From Haloprofundus halophilus (lineage in GTDB: Archaea; Halobacteriota; Halobacteria; Halobacteriales; Haloferacaceae), in the NCBI RefSeq assembly GCF_003439925.1, contig NZ_QQRR01000001.1, positions 434,001 through 498,000 of the forward strand: DNA of 64,000 nt, read 5' to 3'. The translations under genes were made by a program, and so were the position numbers. Shown piece by piece: positions 24,785 through 33,405 of this stretch. The first letter of the stretch is position 1. Every line of letters begins with the position of its first letter. The notes below the pieces were generated by a model. That model searched no databases. It saw only the letters and a program-made list of their open reading frames with translations, and had not been told where the DNA came from.

Positions 24785-25684
24785 ATGGGAGACATAGACG
24801 TAGCAATCGGCGTCGACGCGGACTGTGTCGCTGGCTGGTTAGGGTCGTACGGCGGGGCAGACTCGCCGGCGGACCTCTCGCGCGGGCTCTCCGCCGGGAA
24901 CGAGGGCATTCCGCGACTGGTGCAGCTGTTCGAGGACGAGGGAATCGACACGTCGTGGTACATCCCCGGTCACACGATAGAGACGTTCCGCGAGGAGGTT
25001 CAGGCCGTCGCGGACGCGGGTCACGAGATCGGCGTCCACGGCTACTCTCACGAGAACCCGACGGACCTCTCCCGCGAGCAGGAAGACGAGATTCTCGAAC
25101 TCTCGAAGGAGCTCGTCGAGGACGTCACCGGAGAGGAGCCGGTCGGCCACCGGGCGAGCTGGTGGGAGTTCAGCGAGAACACGCCCGAACTCGTCGAAGA
25201 GCACGGCTTCCTCTACGACAGCAGCTTGATGGAGCGCGAGTTCGAGCCGGGGTGGATGCGGAAGGGCGACAGCTGGGAGAAGATACAGTACGACAGCGAA
25301 CCCGAGACGTGGACGGAGCCGTACCGGTACGGCGAGGAGACCGACGTCGTCGAGATACCGATCAGCTGGTACCGCGACGACATCCCGCCGATGCTGTTCA
25401 TCAAGCAGCCCAGCTACCACGCGGGGTACAAGGACCCGGAGATGATGTACGAACAGTACTACAAGCGGCAGTTCGACTACCTCTACGACCGGCGGGGAGC
25501 CGGGGTGTACACGTTCACCATCCACCCCGACCTCCACGGGCTACCCCACATGATCTCGCTCCTGCAGGAGTTCATCGGCTACGTTCGGAGCCACGAGGAC
25601 GCCGAGTTCAGGACGCTCGAGGAGATTGCGCGCAAGTACCGGGACGACCCGTCGATCTACGAACCCGAGGGGGCGTACGTGTAG
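24785..25684 (+). CDS. Polysaccharide deacetylase family protein (NodB-like)
   Basis: 299 residues. The NodB homology domain has the catalytic aspartates in GVDAD, and the metal histidines in IGVHGYSHENP (HxxxxH). It continues with HRASWWEFSENTPELVEEHGFLYDSS and ends with YTFTIHPDLHGLPHMISLL. The middle contains a long insertion with the PxYRYG segment, similar to PuuE/allantoinase-type relatives rather than chitin deacetylases. No signal peptide is present, so the substrate is probably cytoplasmic (a sugar or an amide). An A/T-rich box (GAGAAATATG, about 24743) sits upstream of the ATG. Confidence 0.85.
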   Translation: MGDIDVAIGVDADCVAGWLGSYGGADSPADLSRGLSAGNEGIPRLVQLFEDEGIDTSWYIPGHTIETFREEVQAVADAGHEIGVHGYSHENPTDLSREQEDEILELSKELVEDVTGEEPVGHRASWWEFSENTPELVEEHGFLYDSSLMEREFEPGWMRKGDSWEKIQYDSEPETWTEPYRYGEETDVVEIPISWYRDDIPPMLFIKQPSYHAGYKDPEMMYEQYYKRQFDYLYDRRGAGVYTFTIHPDLHGLPHMISLLQEFIGYVRSHEDAEFRTLEEIARKYRDDPSIYEPEGAYV

Positions 25685-25734
25685 CGGCCGCCGCAGAACC
25701 ACTAAGTCGACGGCCTCCCAACAGAACTCACGCC

Positions 25735-25953
25735 ATGAGCACCGACGAGATGTCCGAGATCGACGAGACGCGAACGTGGCCCGAACTCGCCCTCGGCCTC
25801 TACGAGCGGTTGACCGGGCGAGGCGCGGAGATAACGTACGAGTTCGAGGATATGGAGGTGGACGTGCCGAGCAAGACCGGCGAGGACGCCGACCACGCCC
25901 ACTGGCGACTCGACGGCACGCTCCGCATCAGCACCCGCGAACCGGACGAGTGA
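25735..25953 (+). CDS. Small acidic hypothetical protein, 72 aa
   Basis: Starts MSTDEMSEIDETRTWPELAL. The sequence contains YEFEDMEVDVPSKTGEDADHAHWRLDG, which looks like a small beta-rich domain after an initial helix (ELALGLYERLTGRGAEI). I do not recognise a named family, though the regular pattern and clean codon use suggest a real gene. It overlaps the next gene by four bases (GTGA), so the two form a coupled pair. Confidence 0.7.
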   Translation: MSTDEMSEIDETRTWPELALGLYERLTGRGAEITYEFEDMEVDVPSKTGEDADHAHWRLDGTLRISTREPDE

Positions 25954-26300
25954 CCGACGACGTGACCGACGCGCGCCGCCCGCTGGACGTCACGGCCGAA
26001 CTGACGCTGACGGTCGAGGACGAAGACGTCCGCGTCGTCGGATACGGGGAGTTAGTCGTCGTCGACGCTCCTTCCCTCGCCGGGGCGCTCGCGCTCCTCC
26101 GCGGGACGGGACGACTGCCGACCGAGCGGTTCGGCGAGAACGTCCGCGCGGCCGACGTGACCGTCGACGTGCGCGTCGACGGGGTGAGCGTCGCCCGTCT
26201 CGGACCGGGTATCCGGCCGGACGCCCTGTCGAGGAGAGTCGGCGTCGCGCCGGCCCGGCTCTCCCTCGGCGGAGCGGCGCTGGCGCTGCTCCGGCGGTAG
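25950..26300 (+). CDS. Hypothetical protein coupled to the 72-aa gene
   Basis: 116 residues from a GTG start at 25950. The sequence is beta-rich (LDVTAELTLTVEDEDVRVVGYG, ADVTVDVRVDGVSVARLG) with a hydrophobic C-terminal end (LSLGGAALALLRR) that is not long enough for a confident membrane helix. No family is recognised. It overlaps the preceding 72-aa frame and converges with the 26308-26910 gene, with only 7 bases between stops. Confidence 0.65.
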   Translation: MTDDVTDARRPLDVTAELTLTVEDEDVRVVGYGELVVVDAPSLAGALALLRGTGRLPTERFGENVRAADVTVDVRVDGVSVARLGPGIRPDALSRRVGVAPARLSLGGAALALLRR

Positions 26301-26307
26301 CCGCGGG

Positions 26308-26910
26308 CTACCGCGTCGCCCGAATCAGCGCGAACAGCTCTTCTCTGAACCGTTCGGGGTCGAACGCGTCCGCCAGCGACGGCGAGCGGCCGGCGTCGGC
26401 CTCCATCGAGTCGTCCTCAGCGACGTTCGTCGGGTACGCGCCGCCGGCGAGCAGGAACTCGCCGCGAGCGTCGGTCGGCCAGGCGGCGAGCCACCCCCGG
26501 ACGCCGACGACCGCTCCGCCGGCCCGGGCGCGGGCGTCGTACCCCGCGAGTCTGGCCTCGGTCCCGCGAACGTCGAACCGTCGCTCGGAGGCTCTGTCGA
26601 CGGCGAGGAAGCCGCGTTCGCGGAGCTTCGTCTCGAAGCCGGCCATCGACCGGTCGGCGACCAGCCGGAACAGCGTCCGCGACGCGGGTGGTTTCGGGGC
26701 GAGTCGAAGTCGGCTCGCGAAGAAGAAGCGGCGGACCGGAGTCGAATCGGGCCGTCGCGGGAGGCGCTCGGCGAGCGTCGCGTTTTCGTAGACGACCGTG
26801 TGAGCGGTCACGCGGACGAGTCCGGCGTCGAAGGGGCGTTCGACGCTCGACTCGACCTGTCGCCACCCGTCGAGGCGGTCCTCGGGGACCGCCGGGGGTG
26901 GCACGCGCAT
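26308..26910 (-). CDS. Hypothetical protein in the TFS operon, 200 aa
   Basis: Starts MRVPPPAVPEDRLDGWRQVE. No family is recognised. The protein is arginine-rich for a haloarchaeon in the middle (RRFFFASRLRLAPKPPASRTLF) with a beta-rich core (ARLAGYDARARAGGAVVGVRGWLAAW) and an acidic end. It begins only three bases after the TFS stop, so it is probably co-transcribed with TFS, though a direct functional link is not shown. No membrane segment is evident. Confidence 0.7.
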   Translation of the reverse strand: MRVPPPAVPEDRLDGWRQVESSVERPFDAGLVRVTAHTVVYENATLAERLPRRPDSTPVRRFFFASRLRLAPKPPASRTLFRLVADRSMAGFETKLRERGFLAVDRASERRFDVRGTEARLAGYDARARAGGAVVGVRGWLAAWPTDARGEFLLAGGAYPTNVAEDDSMEADAGRSPSLADAFDPERFREELFALIRATR

Positions 26911-26913
26911 CGT

Positions 26914-27231
26914 TCAGTGGTCGTCTTCGCGCCACTTGTGTTCGCACTCGGTACAGACGAAGAATCGCGTCTCGGACTCGTCGGCCGAGCGAATCTGCTG
27001 CATGTACCAGTAGGCGGTGTCGTTGCCGCACTCGGGGCAGTGTGCGGTCGTCGTCGGCAGGCCGCTCGTGCCGCCCTCGGACTCGATGACTTCGGACTCC
27101 TCTTGAGCCTGCGTCGTCACCATCGCCTGCTCTTTGGCCTGGTCGCGCAGTTTCTCGTGACCGCACTTCGTGCAGACCCAGTTGTCGCCTTGCGTCTGCA
27201 TCATCGAACCGCATTCGTCGCAGAACTCCAT
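26914..27231 (-). CDS. tfs: Transcription factor S (TFS, TFIIS/RPB9-like)
   Basis: 105 residues. N-terminal zinc ribbon: C4, C7, C20 and C23 (FCDECGSM ... CTKCG). C-terminal zinc ribbon: C65, C68, C93 and C96. The acidic hairpin tip RSADE (81-85, D84/E85) is the catalytic pair that makes RNA polymerase cleave its own transcript after backtracking. All functional elements are therefore intact. It heads a short operon with the 200-aa hypothetical gene (3-base gap). Confidence 0.93.
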   Translation of the reverse strand: MEFCDECGSMMQTQGDNWVCTKCGHEKLRDQAKEQAMVTTQAQEESEVIESEGGTSGLPTTTAHCPECGNDTAYWYMQQIRSADESETRFFVCTECEHKWREDDH

Positions 27232-27335
27232 AGGAGTGATATCAGCGTACTCGGCTACTTAAACGTCGGGATTCGGCGTCGGAACCGCCCGACGGCGCGT
27301 CCGCGTCCTCGGGACGGCGACGGCATCCGGCGCTG

Positions 27336-27593
27336 TCAGGCGTCGCCCTCCGACTGTCCCGGTTCTCCCAGCGCTTCGACGGGCAGGACGTTGTACAACT
27401 CCTCGGACAGCTCTTCGGAACTGCGGAACCTCTCGCTGCGCGTCTCCGAAACTAACTCGCCGAGGTTCGCCTCCCCATCGGCGAGCGCTACGGTCGTGTC
27501 GGCGTACTCCGCGACGGCCTCGTCGCGGGCGACCGGGTACGAGAGCCGCTCGAAGGCGGTGTCGACTCGACTCAGTTTTATCGTCTCACTCAT
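27336..27593 (-). CDS. Small DUF5789-type haloarchaeal protein
   Basis: 85 residues. Starts MSETIKLSRVDTAFERLSYP and ends PVEALGEPGQSEGDA, the recurring start and end of a haloarchaeal family related to DUF2795/DUF5789 (name from memory, not checked). It is predicted to be a compact helical domain, with a winged-helix-like start. A longer frame to 27686 exists but is unlikely because the region upstream of 27593 lacks coding character. The function is unknown. Confidence 0.7.
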   Translation of the reverse strand: MSETIKLSRVDTAFERLSYPVARDEAVAEYADTTVALADGEANLGELVSETRSERFRSSEELSEELYNVLPVEALGEPGQSEGDA

Positions 27594-27722
27594 GGGTTCT
27601 ATATCGCCTTCGAGACACATAGCTTCGGCGTCCCCGCCGCGGGACGGTGAGTTTCCGGCGCAGCGCAGTCTGCGATTCGGTGACACGATTTTCGGGTTCG
27701 CGCTCGGACGACACGCGAGCGG

Positions 27723-27938
27723 TTACGACGTCTCTAAGCGGTCTGTGTCGCCGTCCACGGGCGAATCCGCGTCGCAGACGACCGGGTCGTAGTCGCTCTC
27801 GACGGAGTAGCCGCCGCAGGTCGGACAGACGTGGTACTCGACCGAGTACGTCTCGCCGCACCCCCGACACTTGTACGGCCCGCCGTTCGCCTCGCCGCTC
27901 TCGGAGAGGCGGTCGGCGATGGCCGCGAACGGGTTCAT
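27723..27938 (-). CDS. Small zinc-ribbon protein, 71 aa
   Basis: The core CRGCGETYSVEYHVCPTCGG holds two CxxC pairs and forms a rubredoxin-like zinc ribbon (about residues 24-43). The N-terminus MNPFAAIADRLSESGEANGG and an acidic tail flank it. Such small zinc-ribbon proteins are numerous in haloarchaea and usually lack known functions. It converges with nothing; the downstream gene is on the same strand 128 bases away. Confidence 0.75.
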   Translation of the reverse strand: MNPFAAIADRLSESGEANGGPYKCRGCGETYSVEYHVCPTCGGYSVESDYDPVVCDADSPVDGDTDRLETS

Positions 27939-28026
27939 ACCTCTGCGAAAGGAAGATTATAACATTGTTATGAATGTACTAAAAACGGTAGAGTAACTCG
28001 TTAGTGACTATCTAATCGGACGACAT

Positions 28027-28800
28027 TCACTCGAAGTCGGGGTCTCGTTTGTCGAGGAACGCGTCCATCCCCTCTCGCTGGTCGTGCGTGCCGAACAGTC
28101 CGCTCCACGCCCGACGCTCGTAGACGAGGCCCGCGCCCTGCGGTTCCTCGTGAACGGCGTTGATGGTCTCTTTCGCCGTCTGCAGCGCGAACTTCGGTTT
28201 CGCGGCGAGTTCGGCAGCGCGGGTGGAGACGACGTCGTCGAGTTCGTCGTGGGCGACGACTTCGCCGACGAGGCCGTGTTCGTGGGCGTCGGTCGCGTCG
28301 ACGCGGTCGCCGAAGTAGATCATCCGCCGGGCGAGTTCGTCGCCGACGAGGCGCGGCAGTCGCTGGCTGCCGCCCCATCCGGGCGTGATGCCGAGGTCGA
28401 TCTCGGTCTGGCCGATGACGGCGCGTTCGGAGGCGACCCGGAGGTCGCAGGCCAGCGCGAGTTCGCAGCCGCCGCCGAAGGCGTAGCCGTTGATGGCGGC
28501 GATGACGGGGGCGGGAAACGTTTCGAGGCGGTCGGCGACGCGGTGACCGAGTTCGGCGTATTCCTGCGCTTCGGGCACCGAGAGCTCCTTCATGTAGGAG
28601 ATGTCCGCGCCGGCGACGAACGCCTTCTCGCCCGCGCCGGTGAGGACGACGACGCGCGCGTCGGCCGCCTCGGCCTCGTCGAGGGCGTCTTCGAGCGCTT
28701 CGAGCGTCTCGACGTTGAGCGCGTTGAGTCGGTCCGGTCGGTTGACGGTGATGGTCGCCACGTCGTCGCTGTCGATGTCGAGGAGTACGGTCTCCGCCAT
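28027..28800 (-). CDS. Enoyl-CoA hydratase/isomerase family (crotonase)
   Basis: 257 residues of a crotonase-fold enzyme. The CoA/oxyanion segment AFVAGADISYMKEL and the pair of catalytic glutamates E113 (GGGCELALACDL) and E133 (GQTEIDLGITPGWGG) are present, so hydratase activity is likely. It should add water to enoyl-CoA in fatty acid or amino acid breakdown, in the cytoplasm. It stands alone; the divergent DUF5797-like gene follows on the right. Confidence 0.93.
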   Translation of the reverse strand: MAETVLLDIDSDDVATITVNRPDRLNALNVETLEALEDALDEAEAADARVVVLTGAGEKAFVAGADISYMKELSVPEAQEYAELGHRVADRLETFPAPVIAAINGYAFGGGCELALACDLRVASERAVIGQTEIDLGITPGWGGSQRLPRLVGDELARRMIYFGDRVDATDAHEHGLVGEVVAHDELDDVVSTRAAELAAKPKFALQTAKETINAVHEEPQGAGLVYERRAWSGLFGTHDQREGMDAFLDKRDPDFE

Positions 28801-28980
28801 ACTCGTGGGTCACGCCGATTCGGGATAATCGTTCGGCCCGCGGTCGATACAGCGGCGAGTTCCGGTCGACGAACGGTCTTCGCTCGCATCGGTGACGCCG
28901 AGAGCGCGGTACGCCATCTCAGCCCGCGGTCCCGGCCACACTCCAGAACACCGATATCCTCCCTCCCCGAACACCCGGCA

Positions 28981-29478
28981 ATGACCCTCTCGGACGAGGA
29001 CAAGGAGCGGTTGGCGGACGTGGTCAAACTCCAACCGACGAAGAACAAGGAACTGCAGGACCGCTGGGACCTCGACAGCGGCAGCGAGGTCCACCGCTAC
29101 CTCGAAGGCACGCTCAAGGAGTACTACTACCGCGACGAGAACAGCCTCATCCGGGCGACGACGGAGGCCGCGGAGCTGCTCGGCATCGACCCGCCGGTCG
29201 AGGACGAACGCGACGAGGGCGCGCCGAGCGTGCTTCGCGTCCCCGAACTCGAGTCGCGGGTGTTCGAGGTCGTCGCCGGACCCGACGAGCGCTCCGAGAG
29301 CGTCGTCAGCGTGCTGAACAAGCTCCGCGAGCGGTTCGACGTCGACCCCGAGGCCGCCGACGTCCGCCGGGCGCTGCAGAGCCTCAAGCGGAAGGGCGTC
29401 GTCGAGGTCACCTACCGGACGGTGCCGACGTTCAAACTCGCCGTCGACCGCGACGAGGTCGACGTCGAAGTCGTCTGA
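28981..29478 (+). CDS. DUF5797-type haloarchaeal protein, 165 aa
   Basis: Starts MTLSDEDKERLADVVKLQPT. The N-terminal part (LQPTKNKELQDRWDLDSGSEV) has the layout of a winged-helix domain, and the C-terminal half (VFEVVAGPDERSESVVSVLN, VRRALQSLKRKGVVEVTYRT) resembles a second one ending in a beta-hairpin. So a DNA-binding or transcriptional role is plausible. The family name is from memory. It is divergent from the crotonase gene. Confidence 0.68.
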   Translation: MTLSDEDKERLADVVKLQPTKNKELQDRWDLDSGSEVHRYLEGTLKEYYYRDENSLIRATTEAAELLGIDPPVEDERDEGAPSVLRVPELESRVFEVVAGPDERSESVVSVLNKLRERFDVDPEAADVRRALQSLKRKGVVEVTYRTVPTFKLAVDRDEVDVEVV

Positions 29479-29521
29479 GTCGGAGACGCGGCCGCCCGCG
29501 CGTCCTGTACCACGCCCACGA

Positions 29522-29555
29522 CCGCTGGCGACGTCCGGCCGCTGGCGACGTCCGG
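29522..29555. repeat. Two tandem copies of a 17-bp unit
   Basis: CCGCTGGCGACGTCCGG occurs at 29522-29538 and again at 29539-29555 with no change, 44 bases after the stop of the DUF5797-type gene. It is a minimal member of the tandem-array class seen elsewhere in the window. Confidence 0.7.
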
Positions 29556-29613
29556 CCATACACACACCCCCTGCCGAAACGTTCATCCGAGCGCTCCCCC
29601 CTAACGCACCCCG

Positions 29614-31515
29614 ATGAGAGACGACGAGGGCGACGACGCCGACGAGTCGACTGCCGCGACGTCGGAAGGAAGCGGCCGAACGCCCGAACGCGACCGAGAC
29701 GGCGGCCCCGGCGCTCGCCCGGGGACGGTACACGTCGACGCGTTCGGCGCGGTCGGCGACGGCGACGCCGACGACGGTCCCGCGTTGCAGGCGGCACTCG
29801 ACGCCGCCGCCGACCGCGGCGGCGGAACCGTAACGCTGCCGCCCGGTACGTACCGCCACGAGCGCTCGCTGCTCTACGGTTCGAACCTCGTCGTCGACGG
29901 TCACGGCGCGACGCTCCTGTTCGACCCGCCGGACCCCGACGCGACGGCGCTCGTCCCGCGAAGCTACGGCGGCGGCGAACGGGTGAGACAGGTCGTCGTC
30001 GACGGACTGACCCTCGGTTCGGTCGACCCCGCGAAGGGGAACGGTATCGGCGTCGCCCACGCCGAAGACGTCACCGTCCGCGGCTGTCGGGGCGAGAACC
30101 TCCGCTGGCACCTCGTCGACGTGGCGGGCGGGAAAGACGTGCTCGTGCGGAACTGCTACGCGGTCGGTCTCCGGTCGGCCGCCTACCAGGCGGACAACCT
30201 CACCGAGCGCGGCGGCCTCGTCGTCGCCCCGCCCGGAGGCGGCGTCGAGAACGCCGCCGTCGACGGCTCCGCCAACGAGAACGTCGCCATCGTCAACAAC
30301 GTCGCCGAGGACTGCGCGCGCGGCGTGCACCTCCACCGCAGCGGCGGCCACGACCTCTCGGTCGACGGGAACAAGATCCGACGCTGCACCGACGTCGGCA
30401 TCCTCGGCGACGACGGCACCGACTGGCACGACGTACGCATCACCGGCAACATCGTCGAGGGAACGGAGACGTCGACCGGCATCCGCCTCGACGGCCGCTA
30501 CCGAAACATCTCCGTGGAGAACAACACCGTCAGGAACCACGGCGGCGACGGCATCACGGTTCACCCCGGGGGCCACGGAGCGGCGGGCGACGTCTCCGAC
30601 GGGCCCGACGAGTTCGAGGAGGCCGTCGCCGAGGGCGTCAGTGTCTCCGACAACACCATCGAGTGCGTCGGCGGTGCAGGTATCGCGCTCCGCCGGGCCT
30701 CGGGGGAAGTCGCCGACAACTACGTCTACGACGTGGGAATCGGCGGGAGTCGGCGTGACGGCTCGACCGAGGGCCGCGAAGACGGGAGCCTTCGAGGCCG
30801 TCCGATCCACGAACCGTCGGGCGTCGTCGTCGAGCGCGGCGACGGCGTCACCGTCACCGACAACGTCTGTCGCGCCGTCGCGGGCGTCGGGTTCGTCGTT
30901 CGCGGCGGCCGCAACGTCGCGGTCACGGCGAACGAACTGTTCGACTTCGAGGTCGGCGTGCTCGCCGTCTCCGACCCGACGCCGACCGCCCGAGTGCGGG
31001 TCGCGGCCAACACGCTCGAAGGCCGGGAGGGTTCGCAGTGCGGCATCCGTCTCCGCGGCGGCTTCGACCACCGCCTCGACGGGAACGACTGTCGACGGGT
31101 CGACCGCGGGGTCGAACTCCTCGGCGTCCGCCGCGTCTTCTTCCGCGACACCGACGTCGTCGGCGGAGGCGACGACGGGGACGACGGGGAGGTCGGCTAT
31201 CTCCTCGACGGCTGCGAGGAGCTCCGCTTCCGCGACAACGACGCCGACGGCTTCGCGCGGTCGACGGTTCTCACGGGGTCGACCGATATCGAGGGGCAGC
31301 TCCCACACGCCGACGTTCGCGTCGGCTCCGACTGTGCCGACGTGACGTTGACGTTCCCGGGCCGCGCGCCGCCGACCGAGGGACGCTTCGACGTCGGATG
31401 CCGCGTCCGCAACGTCGAACCGTCGCCCGGAGGCGCGATGGGTTGGGTCTGCGTCGACGGCGGCGACCCCGGTACGTGGCACCCCTTCGGCCGAATCGAC
31501 CACGACTCGGTCTGA
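29614..31515 (+). CDS. Right-handed parallel beta-helix protein
   Basis: 633 residues. After a disordered acidic N-terminus (about 1-35), a pectate-lyase-3-type cap appears: VHVDAFGAVGDGDADDGPALQAAL. The remainder has many beta-helix rungs with NxI/NxV units (VSVSDNTIECV, VTGNIVEGT, ISVENNTVRNH, VTVTDNVC). No Sec or Tat signal is visible, which is odd for a sugar-binding or lyase-like fold that normally works outside. A carbohydrate lyase or hydrolase activity is possible; catalytic residues cannot be assigned. The coding end is followed by a tandem array. Confidence 0.78.
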   Translation: MRDDEGDDADESTAATSEGSGRTPERDRDGGPGARPGTVHVDAFGAVGDGDADDGPALQAALDAAADRGGGTVTLPPGTYRHERSLLYGSNLVVDGHGATLLFDPPDPDATALVPRSYGGGERVRQVVVDGLTLGSVDPAKGNGIGVAHAEDVTVRGCRGENLRWHLVDVAGGKDVLVRNCYAVGLRSAAYQADNLTERGGLVVAPPGGGVENAAVDGSANENVAIVNNVAEDCARGVHLHRSGGHDLSVDGNKIRRCTDVGILGDDGTDWHDVRITGNIVEGTETSTGIRLDGRYRNISVENNTVRNHGGDGITVHPGGHGAAGDVSDGPDEFEEAVAEGVSVSDNTIECVGGAGIALRRASGEVADNYVYDVGIGGSRRDGSTEGREDGSLRGRPIHEPSGVVVERGDGVTVTDNVCRAVAGVGFVVRGGRNVAVTANELFDFEVGVLAVSDPTPTARVRVAANTLEGREGSQCGIRLRGGFDHRLDGNDCRRVDRGVELLGVRRVFFRDTDVVGGGDDGDDGEVGYLLDGCEELRFRDNDADGFARSTVLTGSTDIEGQLPHADVRVGSDCADVTLTFPGRAPPTEGRFDVGCRVRNVEPSPGGAMGWVCVDGGDPGTWHPFGRIDHDSV

Positions 31516-31522
31516 CGGGTCT

Positions 31523-31594
31523 CAGGAGTCGGGCGCGGACGGTTATCAGGAGTCGGGTGCGGACGGTTATCGGGAGTCGGGCGCGGACCGCTCG
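31523..31594. repeat. Tandem array of a 24-bp unit overlapping a gene's 3' end
   Basis: Two near-identical copies (31523-31546, 31547-31570; core CAGGAGTCGGGCGCGGAC) are followed by a third, diverged copy (31571-31594) that is the coding 3' end of the leftward DUF5787-type gene. The gene's stop TAA (31567-31569) lies in the second copy, and the same GTTAT block recurs in the first. As at 19472, the array duplicates last codons plus stop. Confidence 0.75.
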
Positions 31595-32589
31595 CGGACG
31601 CGCGCACGCCGCCGTTCGAGCAACCGCTCGATTCCCTTGCCCGGACCGCCCTCTATCGGCCACCCTCTCGTCCGCCACTGCGGGGGTTCGGGCTGGAAGG
31701 AACCGCACGACCCCGCGCACTCGGCGGCGGTCTGGTGGCGACCTTTCGCCGCGCACCACGGGAGGAGCGCGTCGCCCGCGCGTCGAAGTTCGAAGTGCCG
31801 ACAGTCCTGGCGCATCGTCGAGTGGTACGACCGCCAGCCGCGGCCGTAGGCGCGCTCTGCGAGTCGCAGACGCGTCTCCGCTCGGTCGCCGCAGTCGCCG
31901 CTGTCGACTCCGTCTCCGTCCGCTCTCGGCGACAGCGAACTCGGGTACCACGCCACCTCGCCCGCGTCGGCTCGGACCCCGGCCGAGAAGTCGAGCGCGA
32001 GGATGCCGACATCGACGGGGATGCTCTCGAGCAGCGCGGGTTCGACGGCCGCGTCGGTCGCCGCTGTCGCCAGCCACACCTCGTCGGCCAGCGCCGTCTC
32101 CACGTCGTGTTCCAACTGCCCCGAGAGCGCGCGCGCGGCGCTGGCGTCCAGGTCGGGTTTGTTCTCGATGGCGACGATGCGACGAACCCAGTCGGGGTAC
32201 GGCGCGATGCGGCGAATCTCGATTCTCCGCCCTTTACGTCGCTTCTCGACGACGCCGCGGGCGGCGGCGCGGTGGATCGCCGCGAGGACGTAGCGCCACG
32301 GGTAGCCCGGATGGGGGAGCGCGTCGCGGTACCACGTCCACTCGGCAGGTGCGTGGCGAACGACGTGCAGGAGGTCGGAGTCGAGTTCGTCGTCACCGAA
32401 CGCCGCGCGCGCGGCGAGCGCCTCGGGGTCGGCTTCGACGACGACGGTGTCCCAGCGGCGTCGCTTCGTGCCGAGCTGCCGCGCGACGACGAGCGCCGAC
32501 TCGCGGTCGCTCTCCGGGGGCCACGCGCGTTCGGCCCACCGGCAGGTCAGAAGCTCGAAAACGAACTCCGAGTCGGCCGGATAGCTCAC
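31567..32589 (-). CDS. DUF5787-type protein with nuclease-like and cysteine-cluster motifs
   Basis: 340 residues. I recall this as a haloarchaeal DUF5787 family member. The centre contains RRIVAIENKPDLDAS, resembling the D/E-x-K strand of PD-(D/E)xK nucleases. The C-terminal third has five cysteines: QDCRHFEL, LPWCAAKG, AAECAGSCGSF and an earlier one. This could form a zinc or iron-sulfur site, as in Cas4/AddB-like nucleases. The N-terminal part resembles a winged-helix segment. The function is unproven. Its 3' end is duplicated in the tandem array. Confidence 0.68.
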   Translation of the reverse strand: MSYPADSEFVFELLTCRWAERAWPPESDRESALVVARQLGTKRRRWDTVVVEADPEALAARAAFGDDELDSDLLHVVRHAPAEWTWYRDALPHPGYPWRYVLAAIHRAAARGVVEKRRKGRRIEIRRIAPYPDWVRRIVAIENKPDLDASAARALSGQLEHDVETALADEVWLATAATDAAVEPALLESIPVDVGILALDFSAGVRADAGEVAWYPSSLSPRADGDGVDSGDCGDRAETRLRLAERAYGRGWRSYHSTMRQDCRHFELRRAGDALLPWCAAKGRHQTAAECAGSCGSFQPEPPQWRTRGWPIEGGPGKGIERLLERRRARVRERSAPDSR

Positions 32590-32669
32590 GGCCGCACTGC
32601 GAGCGCAGTCGCTATTCGTGTTACGGAACGCGGCGCGAGCGCGCGCCGACCCGCCTCACCCGCCGCGGG

Positions 32670-33134
32670 TCACGCGAGGTACTTTCGCTCCGGTTCGTCG
32701 TCGCCGTTCTCCGAGACGAGTTCGTTGAGGTAGTTGTGCGCCTCTTCGAGAATCTCGCGCGGGCCGTCCTGCGTGATCGTGTTGATGGCCTGTTCGTAGT
32801 CGCGCCACTGCAGGTCGCGGTGCTCGCTCGACAGCTCCGCGCTGGCCTCGAACGAGCGCGCGATGAACAGGTGGACCGTCTTGTGGATGGTCTTGCCACC
32901 GGCTTCGAACACGTAGTCGTACTCTCTGCGGAACCCGTCGACGAGGCGGAAGTCGTCGATGCCCGCCTCCTCTCCGATCTCTCTAATCGCCGTCTGCTGC
33001 AGTTCCTCATCGCCTTCGACCCCGCCTTTCGGGAACTCCCAGTCCCCGGGTCGGCTCTTCAGGAGCAGATACTCCCGTCGGCCGCGGGTGTCGCGGAAGA
33101 GGATGGCTCCAGCACTGACCGCTTCGACCGTCAT
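32670..33134 (-). CDS. NUDIX hydrolase (Ap4A hydrolase-like)
   Basis: 154 residues from MTVEAVSAGAIL. The Nudix box is intact: G37, E43, R51 E52, E55 E56 and G58 in GVEGDEELQQTAIREIGEEAG. The WEFPKGG segment just before it is typical of diadenosine tetraphosphate hydrolases. It should clean up dinucleoside polyphosphates or related nucleotides. The start at 33134 (rather than 33152) fits an A/T-rich box (CTTAAC, about 33158-33166) 25-30 bases upstream. Confidence 0.88.
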   Translation of the reverse strand: MTVEAVSAGAILFRDTRGRREYLLLKSRPGDWEFPKGGVEGDEELQQTAIREIGEEAGIDDFRLVDGFRREYDYVFEAGGKTIHKTVHLFIARSFEASAELSSEHRDLQWRDYEQAINTITQDGPREILEEAHNYLNELVSENGDDEPERKYLA

Positions 33135-33405
33135 TGTATCCACGTAGACCATCCCGTGTTAAGAGAATATCGGAGGCGTCGGCACAGTCTCGCACAGTCG
33201 ACGCTCGACGGCGCGATTTCTGCGGAAACGTACCCGACTTTATCAGTGACCCGCCGTCGTCGACCGGTTCGCGCGCGTCGACGGTGCGGAGCGGCGGCTC
33301 CGTCGACCGAGAGGCGAGTCCCCGTGCGGAACAGTCACGCACGCCGCACGCTGTAGATGCGTTTTTACCGCTCCGCGTGCGAAACTGAGAGTAACCCCCC
33401 AGCTC

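Noticed and set aside
28810-31503. 897-codon minus-strand frame
   Set aside because: It overlaps the crotonase spacer, the DUF5797-type gene and the beta-helix gene in antisense; composition is that of a shadow frame and no domain is seen.
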